NCBI RefSeq assembly: GCF_003075075.1
Contig: NZ_QCYM01000029.1
Span: forward strand, 1-44,026
Origin: Labrenzia sp. 011
GTDB taxonomy: Bacteria > Pseudomonadota > Alphaproteobacteria > Rhizobiales > Stappiaceae
Direction: 5' to 3'
DNA: 44,026 bases
Shown here: piece after piece, positions 1 through 7,430 of the stretch
How positions within the stretch are numbered: the first letter of the stretch is position 1
Layout: every line of letters starts with the position of its first letter
Program-made: the position numbers and the translations under genes
The notes under the pieces: generated by a model
Told to the model about the DNA's origin: nothing
What the model saw: only the letters and a program-made list of their open reading frames with translations
The model's database searches: none

Positions 1-52
1 TCCACGGTATAGATCCCCGAACCCTCCTGCCGTCATCGCAGAAGGAAAATAG

Positions 53-619
53 GTGGACGACTTTTACGCCGCCCGCAGCAGGACTATCCCGCCGCTACCG
101 TGGTCGAATTTTGCACCGCCGATCTCACCGACTTCCGACAGCAACTATCTCTGCCAGTCCGGGGTCGGCACGATCATCGAAAACAAGCTGCTGTGGGCGC
201 CGTTCACCACGGCGACCGATCCGACCGTCGTGGACTACCGCTCGATCAAGCGCATCCGCACCCGTCGTTCGATTGAAAAGGCATTCGTCCGGGCAATGCG
301 CAAGTACAATGCCCAGGATCTCGGGCCCCATCTGGCGACTCTGATCTACCGGACGATTTCCGAAGCCTGCGCCGAGCGCCAGGCCTTCGGCGCGATCATC
401 GACTACGAGGTGATCTGGGACCGGGCGCTGAACCCCAACACCTCCCTGCGGGACGGCGCCCTGAAGGTCAAATTGCGGTTTGAGGAAACGCCAGATCTCG
501 TCGATCTGCAGATCTTCACCGAACCCCAGCCGGAAGCATTCGATCTTCTGGCCGACAATATCGCCCAGGCCCTTGAGGCTCTCGGCGACCAGAACATCCG
601 CGTTGCCAGCACAGCTTAA
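53..619 (+). CDS. Phage tail sheath protein, C-terminal part
   Basis: This is the C-terminal half of a contractile-tail sheath protein, which polymerises around the tail tube and contracts at injection. The 188 residues match the layout of P2 FI-type sheaths: a GVGTII stretch (residues 37-42), a basic segment near 60-78 where sheaths carry their R-rich helix, GAII plus an acidic/aromatic strand (113-128), and a terminal LRFEETPDLV-like strand. P2 sheaths are about twice as long. The frame starts at a GTG directly after an in-frame TAG (50-52), with AAGGA upstream, yet the codons before the TAG (2-49) are open in the same frame and could encode the SPSN-like region that precedes this part in P2. 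A nonsense-interrupted gene or a separate start are both possible. The tube gene follows after 11 bp. Confidence 0.6.
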   Translation: MDDFYAARSRTIPPLPWSNFAPPISPTSDSNYLCQSGVGTIIENKLLWAPFTTATDPTVVDYRSIKRIRTRRSIEKAFVRAMRKYNAQDLGPHLATLIYRTISEACAERQAFGAIIDYEVIWDRALNPNTSLRDGALKVKLRFEETPDLVDLQIFTEPQPEAFDLLADNIAQALEALGDQNIRVASTA

Positions 620-630
620 AGGAACCCAAC

Positions 631-1137
631 ATGGATAGCGTGATCTATGGCGCGAACTGGTATGTCGATACGCTGAACCAGCGCTTGCGCCTCGACACCG
701 TGCAGATGCCGAACCTCAGCCGTGTCCAGGACACGATCACACTGGCCGGAAGCTGGATGGCTTTCGAGAACCCTGGAGAGATCGAGCCCCTTTCGGCCCC
801 CTTCTCCCTGCACGGATCACATGACGACGTCCGCTCGCTCTTCGGCCGCGAGGCCGGCGACTGGACCACCTTCTACTACTATGAACGCCTGCGCGACCTG
901 CAGGCAGGCAAGAACATCGGCCGGGTGGTGATCCTGAAAGGCCTGGTGAGCGCGGTCAGCCAGCCCCGTGTGAGCGGCAAGCGTGGCGGACAGACCGAAT
1001 ATCAGGTTGGTTCGATCGTCGCCTATGAGGACATCGTTGACGGAAAGCGGATCCACGCCTTCGACTTCTTCTCCAACAAGATCGTCATCAACGGCACCGA
1101 CTACAGCGCCGATCACAACGCGATCATCGCGGCCTGA
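631..1137 (+). CDS. Phage major tail tube protein (P2 FII-like)
   Basis: Structural subunit that stacks into the inner tube of the contractile tail. It is 168 residues long, close to the usual FII size. Family features are the early LPNLS/T-like motif (here MPNLSRVQDTITLAG), the central RDLQAGKNIGRVV stretch where FII proteins carry the RG-rich hinge, and a C-terminal half with a Y-I-DG-K-IH-D pattern typical of the family. AAAGGAA lies a few bases before the ATG. It sits between sheath and tail-assembly genes, which is the canonical P2 order and supports the call independently. Confidence 0.85.
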   Translation: MDSVIYGANWYVDTLNQRLRLDTVQMPNLSRVQDTITLAGSWMAFENPGEIEPLSAPFSLHGSHDDVRSLFGREAGDWTTFYYYERLRDLQAGKNIGRVVILKGLVSAVSQPRVSGKRGGQTEYQVGSIVAYEDIVDGKRIHAFDFFSNKIVINGTDYSADHNAIIAA

Positions 1138-1147
1138 GGCAGCATCC

Positions 1148-1597
1148 ATGAAAGACAGCAGAAAAACCGGTCTGGAAGTGCCACTTGAAGAGATCCCGAT
1201 GCCGCCCGAAGCGCTGACCAGTGAGCTGGACAACGCAGCAGCGGCGGCCGCGCCGGAAACGAAACCGGCGCCGCCACCCGAAGCGCCGGTTGATATCGCG
1301 GACCTCGATTTCCTCTCAGACCCGGCAACGCGTCTTGCCGAGATACCGCTCAGCCATCCGTTCAAGTGGTGCGGGCGCACCGTGAAGAGCATCACCGTGC
1401 GCCGGCTGACCGTCGCGAAAGTCGGTCAGATCGCTTCCAGAATGCGCGACGGCAAGCTGGACCTCTATGAGATCTACGCTGCCCAGACAGGACTTCCGGC
1501 CGCCGTTCTGCGCGGCCTGATGGACGATGACGGCGACGCGGTGAGCGAAAGATGCCTGGATTTTTTTCCGCGCGTCTTCCGGGCGGACGACGCCTGA
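1148..1597 (+). CDS. Phage tail assembly chaperone (P2 gpE position)
   Basis: Tail assembly protein, made before the tape measure and needed to assemble the tail around it but absent from the finished virion. The 149-residue protein has a long Ala/Pro-rich acidic N-terminus (1-60) followed by a small domain starting at IPLSHPFKWCGRTVKSITVRR, typical of phage tail-assembly proteins of the E/TAC class (strand-rich start, then helices). The ATG at 1148 was chosen over the longer open frame because upstream codons overlap the tube gene. Near its 3' end it holds a run of seven T (1561-1567) that can shift ribosomes by -1 into the GpE-like frame ending at 1761, as in P2 E/E'. Confidence 0.7.
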   Translation: MKDSRKTGLEVPLEEIPMPPEALTSELDNAAAAAAPETKPAPPPEAPVDIADLDFLSDPATRLAEIPLSHPFKWCGRTVKSITVRRLTVAKVGQIASRMRDGKLDLYEIYAAQTGLPAAVLRGLMDDDGDAVSERCLDFFPRVFRADDA

Positions 1598-1761
1598 GTG
1601 CGCGACCGGAAGACTGGCGGCGCATTGCCGCGCGCACGGCTGCCATCCTTCACACCCCACTTCACCAGGTGCTCGGCTGGGAATGGACCGAGTGCCTGCT
1701 GTGGTGGAAAGAGGCCGACGACATCCACGGCGAAACCTTCGGCCTGATGAGCCGGGACTGA
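1552..1761 (+). CDS. GpE-like tail protein, probably made as a -1 frameshift extension
   Basis: This frame encodes a short domain with the GpE signature: helices ending in a W-rich stretch (HTPLHQVLGWEWTECLLWWKEA), comparable to the L-hW-P-h-E-h--hDELL-WRERA pattern of P2 gpE-type proteins. No convincing start codon with a ribosome site lies just before the domain; the ATG at 1552 is inside the upstream gene and lacks a Shine-Dalgarno sequence. The likely route is -1 frameshifting at 1561-1567 from the preceding gene, which joins the two into one polypeptide. The frame stops at 1759-1761, 16 bp before the tape-measure ATG. Confidence 0.65.
   Translation: MPGFFSARLPGGRRLSARPEDWRRIAARTAAILHTPLHQVLGWEWTECLLWWKEADDIHGETFGLMSRD
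1561..1567 (+). other. Candidate programmed -1 ribosomal frameshift site (T7)
   Basis: In the tail-assembly frame the sequence reads T TTT TTT C, a slippery heptamer of the X XXY YYZ form. A -1 slip moves ribosomes exactly into the frame of the downstream GpE-like open frame and gives a fusion of about 204 residues instead of 149. P2 uses a T6G run at the same position in E to make E+E'. The match of position, direction and downstream frame supports function; no experiment is available here. Confidence 0.7.
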
Positions 1762-1777
1762 AAAGGTGGGGACCTGA

Positions 1778-3895
1778 ATGGACGTTTCGCTAAAGCTGCG
1801 CCTTGATTACAAGGACCGAGGCGCACGGCGAGCCAAGAGAGACCTTCAGGAGATCGACCGGGCGGCTGACCGGCTCGACGGCACCGGTTCGCGCAAGCTC
1901 GGCCGGGATCTCGACAAGATCAGCGACAATGCCCGCCGGGCAGCCACGGCCCTGGAACTGCCAGCGAACAAGGTGCGCGCACTCAACGCCCAGAAAACCG
2001 ATCGGGTGGAACGGGAGCTCAAGCAGCTCGGCAATGCTGCGACCCAGGCGGCCCAACGCTTGAGAACAATCGACCGGACCAAGTTCCGCGCCCTGCATGG
2101 CGAAGTGGACCGCGCGACCCGGAAAGTGGAAGGGCTCGGCCGGCGGGTCGCGGACCATGGCGCGGTCGTCGTTCCGGCAAAACGCCTGACGGGTGTGATG
2201 GGCGGGCTGGAAACGACTGCCGGCCGCGCTTTCGGTGCCCTGGCAGCCTTTGCGGCGGTCGATAATATCGTGCGCGGTTTAAACCAGCTTGAAAAGGGTT
2301 TTAACGCCGTGGACGATGCGGCCGCCCGCGTTGCCGTGACCGCAGAAATGCGCGACCCGGAGGTGGTCAAGGCGATCAAGGCGGAAAACACCCGTGTCGC
2401 CATGCGCTTCGGCCAGGACACCGAAGCGGTCAACGCGGCCCGCAACGTCTTCGCGGCAGCAAACTTCTCCGTTGCCCGGCAGAACGCCCTCCTCATGCCT
2501 GTCGGAAAAACCGCCTTCGCCTCCGGTTCCGAGCCCGAGATTATCGCCCGCGCGGTAACTGCCGCGATCAACAACCTCGGGATCAAGGAAGATCAGGTTC
2601 CGGCCTTCCTCGACCAGATCGTCAAGGGTGGCAAGGAAGGCGAATTCGAAATCGAGGCGATGGCAAAATATTTCCCGGAGCTGGGCGCGCTTTACAGCGC
2701 CAGCGGCCGCTCCGGACTGGACGCCTCGGCCGAGCTGGTTGCCCTTGCCCAGGTCGTGCGCAAGGGCGCGGGCATGGAAGCAGGCGCGGCAACCAACCTG
2801 CAGAACCTCCTGTCGAAAATGGCTTCACCGGAAACCGTGAAGAACTTCCAGGAAAAGGGTGTCGATCTCAAAGCCGTGGCGTCGAATGCACAGCAACAGG
2901 GAACGCCCTATATCCTGGCGATTCTCGATGAGGTTCAACGCCTGACTGGCGGCGATGAATTCGCCATTGGCGAACTCTTCGGCGACATGCAGGCCAAATC
3001 CGCCCTGCGGCCACTCCTGAACAACCGGGATTTCTACAATCAGGCCTTTGACGCGATCCGGAACAGGTCAGCCGGCATTGTCGATCTCGACGCGGGCTTT
3101 CTGGAGAACACACCCAAGGCGCAATCGGATCGCCGGAAAGCTGCCCTGAGCAAGAGTGGCCGCGCGGCCGGTTCCCTTTGGGGCCGCATCACCAATCCAC
3201 TCATCGACGAGTTCATTGGCTGGATCAATCCGGCCTTCCGCCGGCAGGAGCAAAGCATCGCCAACACCGGCAGGCTCAAGTCGATCGACACCGAAGCCCT
3301 CCAGCTTGAGATCGAGGAGCTGAAATCCCGGATCGAGAACCGGCCCGAATCCCGCTTCGGCCTGCCGGATACCGCCCGCCTGCCGCTGGAACTGAGGCTG
3401 AAGGAACTGGAATGGCAGCTGCAACAGGCGCGCAAGCTCCAGGGCGAAAGCCAGCCGCAATCTCCGGCGCCCGGCGGAGGCCCCGTTCCGCGCGCCAAAC
3501 CCGGCACGGCCCCCCTGGAGCGCCTGGTTCCCGGCCCGCAGTCCTTCCGGGAGGCTGGAGACAAGGCCGGTTCGGAGTTTGCCAATGCCCTGAGCGAGGA
3601 AGCCGGCAAGGCGGCCGCGATCGCCGATCAGCTCAAGGCCCGATTTTCCTTCACCGCTACGCCCAAGATCAATCCCAGTTTCTCCAGTGCCGACCCGATC
3701 TCACACAGGGAGCGCGGTCAGAGGCGGACCTTCAAATCGGCGCCGGCGGCGCCTGCTCCCGCCGTGAAGATCCAGAACACCTTCAACCAGGCCCGTGACC
3801 CGGAACGGGCCGCCCGCGAAGCACAGCGTTTACAGAACCGGGCGATCCGCGCCGCCCGGGCGCGCGCCCTGCATGACACCGGAGATTTCGCATGA
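1778..3895 (+). CDS. Phage tail tape measure protein
   Basis: Sets tail length and is threaded into the tail tube during assembly. It has 705 residues. The N-terminus is strongly helical and charged with coiled-coil character (about 1-130); the middle (about 200-440) resembles the TP901-type tape-measure core, with repeated Ala/Gly-rich helices, LGIKEDQVPAFLDQIVKGG and LLSKMASPETVKNF; the C-terminal part is Pro/Gln-rich and low complexity. Compared with P2 gpT (about 815 residues) it is somewhat short. AGGTGGGG precedes the ATG, and the stop overlaps the next gene (ATGA). Confidence 0.85.
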   Translation: MDVSLKLRLDYKDRGARRAKRDLQEIDRAADRLDGTGSRKLGRDLDKISDNARRAATALELPANKVRALNAQKTDRVERELKQLGNAATQAAQRLRTIDRTKFRALHGEVDRATRKVEGLGRRVADHGAVVVPAKRLTGVMGGLETTAGRAFGALAAFAAVDNIVRGLNQLEKGFNAVDDAAARVAVTAEMRDPEVVKAIKAENTRVAMRFGQDTEAVNAARNVFAAANFSVARQNALLMPVGKTAFASGSEPEIIARAVTAAINNLGIKEDQVPAFLDQIVKGGKEGEFEIEAMAKYFPELGALYSASGRSGLDASAELVALAQVVRKGAGMEAGAATNLQNLLSKMASPETVKNFQEKGVDLKAVASNAQQQGTPYILAILDEVQRLTGGDEFAIGELFGDMQAKSALRPLLNNRDFYNQAFDAIRNRSAGIVDLDAGFLENTPKAQSDRRKAALSKSGRAAGSLWGRITNPLIDEFIGWINPAFRRQEQSIANTGRLKSIDTEALQLEIEELKSRIENRPESRFGLPDTARLPLELRLKELEWQLQQARKLQGESQPQSPAPGGGPVPRAKPGTAPLERLVPGPQSFREAGDKAGSEFANALSEEAGKAAAIADQLKARFSFTATPKINPSFSSADPISHRERGQRRTFKSAPAAPAPAVKIQNTFNQARDPERAAREAQRLQNRAIRAARARALHDTGDFA

Positions 3896-4281
3896 CGTCG
3901 CTTGTGTCCATCGGCGCCGCCCAGCTCAAGGTCATCGGTCTCAATCCGCAGCATGTGAGCCAGGCAAGTGAGACCCGCGTACCCGGCCGGGCGACCTTCA
4001 CCGGAATGGATTATCAATTAACCGGGATCGGCGAGCGAACCTCCAGGCTGGAAGTTCTCACCCTTCCCTTCGTCTTCGGAGGCATGGATGCCCTCGGCTG
4101 GCTGCAAGCGCAGCACATCGCGCAATTGCCGGTGCTTTACCTGCGTCTCGGGGCCAATCTGGCCGCCGACAATTTGGGCCTCGTGGTCATCCGCGAGCTT
4201 TACGTGGACGAGGACCGCTTCCACCCATTCACCGGCCGCGGCCGGTCCCTCAATGCCGAAATCGGCCTGGTCTTCGTGTGA
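3892..4281 (+). CDS. Phage tail protein, P2 gpU-like
   Basis: Tail completion/terminator-type protein of the P2 gpU family. It is 129 residues, the usual gpU length of about 130-160 or slightly less. The sequence shows the gpU pattern: short N-terminal strand, a WHxxGR-like region replaced here by VPGRATFTGMDYQLTG, then GERTSRLEVLTLPFVFGG and a helix LGWLQAQHIAQLP, ending with a strand set LGLVVIRELYVDEDRFH and GRGRSLNAEIGLVF. It starts inside the tape-measure stop (ATGA overlap), so translation is probably coupled. It is followed after 6 bp by the gpX-like gene. Confidence 0.75.
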   Translation: MTSLVSIGAAQLKVIGLNPQHVSQASETRVPGRATFTGMDYQLTGIGERTSRLEVLTLPFVFGGMDALGWLQAQHIAQLPVLYLRLGANLAADNLGLVVIRELYVDEDRFHPFTGRGRSLNAEIGLVFV

Positions 4282-4287
4282 GGCAAC

Positions 4288-4527
4288 ATGAGCGATCAAC
4301 CCGTCTCCACCTATACGGTCACAGAAGATGCGGAGCGGATCGATCGCATCGCCCGCGACCTTTACGGCAGCGAGCGCGGCGGTACCGCTGAAACCCTGCT
4401 CACCGCCAACCGGCGTCTTTCCGGCGACAAGAAAAACCCGGCCGGCGACGTCGCCTTCGGAACAATCCTCAGCGTGCCAGCAGCCCCCGCGCCCGCCGAT
4501 GAAACCCCGGTGAGGCCCTGGGAATGA
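4288..4527 (+). CDS. Phage tail protein X (gpX, LysM-like)
   Basis: A 79-residue baseplate/tail protein of the gpX family, thought to help position tail components at the cell envelope. The N-terminal 50 residues resemble a LysM fold: YTVTEDAERIDRIARDLYG, then a helix ending in LLTANRRLS, then a hydrophobic strand FGTILSVP. The order U-X-D is as in P2. AGGCA precedes the ATG, and the stop overlaps the gpD start (ATGA). Confidence 0.8.
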   Translation: MSDQPVSTYTVTEDAERIDRIARDLYGSERGGTAETLLTANRRLSGDKKNPAGDVAFGTILSVPAAPAPADETPVRPWE

Positions 4528-5534
4528 TCGCCCGCCCCTATGTGATCGTTTCCGGGCCCACCAGCGCCAACCTCGTTCCCTTCTGGGGCAGCGATCTGCT
4601 CAGTGTGTCCATCACCGATCAGGCCGGGTACGAGAGCGACGAAGCGGTCCTGACATTCAAGGCACCGCCCTTTTCTCCTCCGCCCAAGGGAACGCGCTAT
4701 TCCATCAAGGCCGGATTTCTGCCAGGGCCTGCCGCGGACTTCGGCAGCTTCACCGTCAGCCGTACGGCCTTCGGCGGCTCGGCCGAGGATGGCGAGACGA
4801 TGGAGGTGCATTGCCGGGCGGCCGACTTCATCGACAAGATGAAGGCCAGCGGCTCGAAACACTACGATCCGGAAAACGGCTTCGGCACCGCCGGCAAGAT
4901 CTTCGAGAGCCTGGCGGCGGAGGCCGGGGTGTCCGCGCTTGTCAGCCCGGCCATCGCGTCGATCGAAATCCCCTACCGGCTGCGGCTGAACCAGAGCCTG
5001 CTGGATTTCGCCACCGAGCTGGCCGACGAGATCGGTGCAGTCGTCAAGCCACAGGCGGGCAAGCTCGTCGTCCTGGAGCGGGGCAAGGCGCAATCGGGAT
5101 CCGGCAAGGATCTGCAGCCGATCCTGATCGACCGGCGCCGGGTCTACGGCTGGGATGTCGATATCGAGGAACGGCCGGCGCACGAGAAGACCGAGACCAG
5201 CTGGTACGACCCGCAGAAAGGCCGGGTGGGGCGAGAAAATCAGTCGTTTGGTGAGAAAGGCGGGCCGTTCAGCGCGCTTCACCTGACGCCTAGCCAGGCG
5301 GAAGCCAAGAAGACAGCGGCGACGATGGCGACGGCCCTCACCCGGTGGAGCGGCACGGGCTCATTCGAAATGCGCGGCAACCCGGCGGCGGTTGCCGGTG
5401 CGCCGGTCACGCTCACCGGATTCGGGGCAGCGATCGGGGCGGTCCAGTGGGTCGCCGGCAGCGTCAGTCACACGATCGATCCGGAAGGCGGTGGCTGGGT
5501 GACAACGGTGGAAGTGGAGACGAGGGATGCCTAG
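4524..5534 (+). CDS. Phage late control protein D (gpD, tail hub)
   Basis: Homologue of P2 gpD, a baseplate hub protein structurally related to T4 gp27. Its 336 residues (P2 gpD is about 387) contain an early DLLSVSITDQAGYESDEAVLTF segment typical of this family, a middle hub region (Y-I-KAGF, AADFIDKMKASGSKHYD), and the later IPYRLRLNQSLLDFATELADEIGAVVKPQAGKLVV region that is the family hallmark. It starts in an ATGA overlap with gpX. This is the last gene of the tail operon; its stop overlaps the stop of a reverse-strand gene by 3 bp. Confidence 0.82.
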   Translation: MIARPYVIVSGPTSANLVPFWGSDLLSVSITDQAGYESDEAVLTFKAPPFSPPPKGTRYSIKAGFLPGPAADFGSFTVSRTAFGGSAEDGETMEVHCRAADFIDKMKASGSKHYDPENGFGTAGKIFESLAAEAGVSALVSPAIASIEIPYRLRLNQSLLDFATELADEIGAVVKPQAGKLVVLERGKAQSGSGKDLQPILIDRRRVYGWDVDIEERPAHEKTETSWYDPQKGRVGRENQSFGEKGGPFSALHLTPSQAEAKKTAATMATALTRWSGTGSFEMRGNPAAVAGAPVTLTGFGAAIGAVQWVAGSVSHTIDPEGGGWVTTVEVETRDA

Positions 5535-5992
5535 CCTAGAAAAGACTTGGCGACAGCCCCAATGATCAGGCTCGCGGTTTCGCTGATCGCTTTTTTTCCG
5601 GCTTCGGTGCCTGCTGTTTTTGCGGCTGATTGCAACCGCTTACCGAGAGGCTCTTCGAGGCTTTTCGGATGGGCATTCATCGCCGAGAGTGCCTTGGTCG
5701 TAAGTACCATTTCGATGTTGGCACTTTCACCATCAGCGCGAATGAACCCCTCGTCTCGCAACCAGATACAAGCAGCCCAAAGAACCCTTCTCAAAGGCAA
5801 TCCAGGCGATATTTCTCCGAAATTAAATATTTTGGGATCCGGCCAGTCTTTGCTCGAAACATCAATGATTTCTATGCCGAGCGCCTTCGCTATTGCGGCT
5901 TCATCCAAGTCTTCTTTTACAGGAAAGTTGGCGTACAGCTGTGCGAAAATCAGGCCCGTTATCGTATTGAAGTCATCGATGTTATCCGCCAT
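5531..5992 (-). CDS. Unknown protein, possible prophage cargo (moron)
   Basis: I do not recognise this 153-residue protein. The N-terminal part (1-85) is acidic and looks like a small helical, possibly winged-helix, domain (AKALGIEIIDVSSKDWPDP, then RRVLWAACIWLRDEGFIR). The C-terminal 45 residues are Ala/Lys-rich and amphipathic, ending in the hydrophobic stretch SLIIGAVAKSFLG. It is encoded against the tail operon and ends tail-to-tail with gpD (3 bp overlap), as expected for a gene added to the end of a prophage late operon. GAGG lies upstream of the ATG. A lysogen-expressed moron function is inference. Confidence 0.55.
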   Translation of the reverse strand: MADNIDDFNTITGLIFAQLYANFPVKEDLDEAAIAKALGIEIIDVSSKDWPDPKIFNFGEISPGLPLRRVLWAACIWLRDEGFIRADGESANIEMVLTTKALSAMNAHPKSLEEPLGKRLQSAAKTAGTEAGKKAISETASLIIGAVAKSFLG

Positions 5993-6170
5993 TGCCGACC
6001 TCAGATATGCTTACAGCTTCGATCCTTGACGGACGGTCCGGGTTATCCCGGACGGCGGGCCTCCAACGCCAATCTTCAGCCCGCCCGGTAGCCGTAGACA
6101 ACCACCGCGCCCGGTGCATCGCGCGATGCCCGGATTATATGGACGAGTCGCCATAAGGTTGTCGAATCCC
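5993..6170. promoter_or_regulatory. Divergent leader between the unknown gene and com
   Basis: This non-coding stretch contains a hairpin (GTCCGGG-ttat-CCCGGAC, 6036-6053), a perfect 14-base palindrome GCATCGCGCGATGC (6116-6129), and two GANTC sites (GAGTC 6145-6149, GAATC 6164-6168) close to the com start. GANTC is the target of CcrM in alphaproteobacteria. An operator or methylation-responsive promoter is possible but not shown. Confidence 0.35.
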
Positions 6171-6380
6171 ATGAATGAAATTCGTTGCGGCTCCTGCCGC
6201 AAACTCTTGATGAAATCCGCCGACCGGGCGATAGTCGGTCCTGTCGAAATCAAGTGCACGCGATGCGGCACATTGAACAACCTGAGGCCAATCGAGCCCT
6301 TCTCCGATCGCCACGAGCGATGTACCCAAGGAGAAAACTCTTGTGGCTGTATATCCCCCAAACGAGCCTCAACGGCTTAA
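6171..6380 (+). CDS. com: Com-family zinc-finger regulator (Mu Com-like)
   Basis: A 69-residue protein matching phage Mu Com, which binds mom mRNA and unmasks its ribosome site so that the DNA-modifying enzyme is translated. Residues 1-40 show the family pattern: M-E-IRCG-CRKLL, a first CxxC (C6, C9), then VEIKCTRCGTLN with a second CxxC (C29, C32), which together bind one zinc. The tail carries extra cysteines (C51, C58, C60). The ATG at 6171 was chosen because the Com domain begins there; an upstream in-frame ATG at 6114 would add unrelated residues. The last 38 bp overlap the start of the methyltransferase gene, the same overlap logic as com-mom. Regulation of the methyltransferase is inferred. 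Confidence 0.8.
   Translation: MNEIRCGSCRKLLMKSADRAIVGPVEIKCTRCGTLNNLRPIEPFSDRHERCTQGENSCGCISPKRASTA
6300..6335 (+). promoter_or_regulatory. RNA structure predicted to hide the methyltransferase ribosome site
   Basis: Inside the com coding sequence, TTCTCC (6300-6305) is fully complementary to GGAGAA (6330-6335), which covers most of the AAGGAG Shine-Dalgarno (6328-6333) of the methyltransferase GTG at 6343. Within this outer stem a second small hairpin ATCGC-cacga-GCGAT (6307-6321) can form. In Mu, the mom ribosome site is masked by an RNA stem that Com destabilises; this structure is a direct candidate for the same switch. Confidence 0.5.
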
Positions 6381-7248
6381 TGGACTTTCCCTGTGCACCG
6401 GCGTTGGCGGACTGGAGCTCGGTCTCCATGTCGCGGAACCCGGATACCGAACTGTTTGTTATGTTGAGCGAGAAGCCTGCGCAGCGGCCACCCTCGTGGC
6501 GCGGATGGAAGACAAGGCCCTGGATCACGCGCCTGTCTGGTCCGATGTTAAAACCTTCGACGGCCGCCCGTGGCGTGGCAAACTTCATCTCCTCACTGCC
6601 GGATATCCCTGCCAGCCATTCTCGTCCAGCGGATTGCGCCGCGGACGCGAGGATCCCCGGCACCTCTGGCCGGACGTTGCCCGGGTCATCGGTGAATGCG
6701 AACCCGAGTGGGTGTTCTGCGAAAACGTCGAGGGACATCTGGACCGTGGATTTGAAGAAGTCGCGGGGGACTTATCGGGACTGGGTTATAGCGTTAAAGC
6801 GGGCCTGTTCTCGGCGGCTGAAGTCGGCGCGTCCCACATCCGGAAAAGGCTCTTCATTCTGGCCCACGCCAACGACAAGCATCTATGCCTGCCGGACGGA
6901 TATCCTGATCGAGGGCGGCGCCTTCCGGTTCAGGACAGCAATCGACCAGAAGGGGAGCCAGCACGCCCTGGGGAATGCGGCGAGGGTCTGGACGACATTC
7001 TGGTTGGCAACACAGCGGATGGGTTTAAAGCCCGTTCAAAACCCGATTTACCCATCTTCGCTCCCCCTCCATGTGACCTTGAAGCCTGGGACACGCACCT
7101 GTCCAGGAGACTGGACCTTCAACCCGAATTTCTCGGACTGGATGATGGGCTGGCCTATCGGGTGGAGCGATCCAGGGCAGCCGGTAACGGGGTTGTCCCA
7201 CTGGTCGCGGCTTATGCGTGGCGAACTCTCAGGGGTGCTTACTTCTGA
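6343..7248 (+). CDS. DNA C5-cytosine methyltransferase
   Basis: Transfers a methyl group from S-adenosylmethionine to C5 of cytosine in DNA. The motifs appear in order over 301 residues: motif I LSLCTGVGGLELG (16-28), motif II YVEREACAA (40-48), motif IV GYPCQPF with the catalytic Cys at 90, motif VI ENVEGH (127-132), motif VIII GASHIRKRLF (162-171), a variable target-recognition region (about 180-270) and motif X GNGVVPLVAAYAW (281-293). The start is GTG at 6343 with AAGGAG nine bases upstream, partly sequestered by RNA structure. It overlaps com, so it replaces Mu mom in a com-controlled module. No restriction partner is adjacent in the same operon; phage self-protection is the simplest role. 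Confidence 0.88.
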   Translation: MAVYPPNEPQRLNGLSLCTGVGGLELGLHVAEPGYRTVCYVEREACAAATLVARMEDKALDHAPVWSDVKTFDGRPWRGKLHLLTAGYPCQPFSSSGLRRGREDPRHLWPDVARVIGECEPEWVFCENVEGHLDRGFEEVAGDLSGLGYSVKAGLFSAAEVGASHIRKRLFILAHANDKHLCLPDGYPDRGRRLPVQDSNRPEGEPARPGECGEGLDDILVGNTADGFKARSKPDLPIFAPPPCDLEAWDTHLSRRLDLQPEFLGLDDGLAYRVERSRAAGNGVVPLVAAYAWRTLRGAYF

Positions 7249-7314
7249 GGAAGTGTGAGAGCTAAAGGCGAAGGGCTATTCAAAGCTATAGTCAAAATTG
7301 AATAGATAACATGG

Positions 7315-7355
7315 CGCCGGCAGCAGACCAGTCAGCTCCGGCGTCAAAAAAATTT
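7315..7355 (+). terminator. Possible terminator after the methyltransferase
   Basis: CGCCGG (7315-7320) pairs with CCGGCG (7338-7343), extended by AGC/GCT after a bulged C. A run of A and then five T follows. The stem is sound but the T tract is displaced, so termination is only probable. Confidence 0.35.
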
Positions 7356-7430
7356 TTACATATATGATAACTTCACAAACACTTAGTTCATACATTGTCT
7401 TAACGGCTGCATTCCGCGATAATATTAAGA

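Noticed and set aside
5547..6091. Plus-strand frames over the unknown gene at 5531-5992
   Set aside because: They oppose a frame with a better ribosome site and start; their products show no coherent fold or family.
6185..7258. Open frame of 357 codons overlapping com and the methyltransferase
   Set aside because: It is in the alternative frame of both genes; all methyltransferase motifs are in the other frame.
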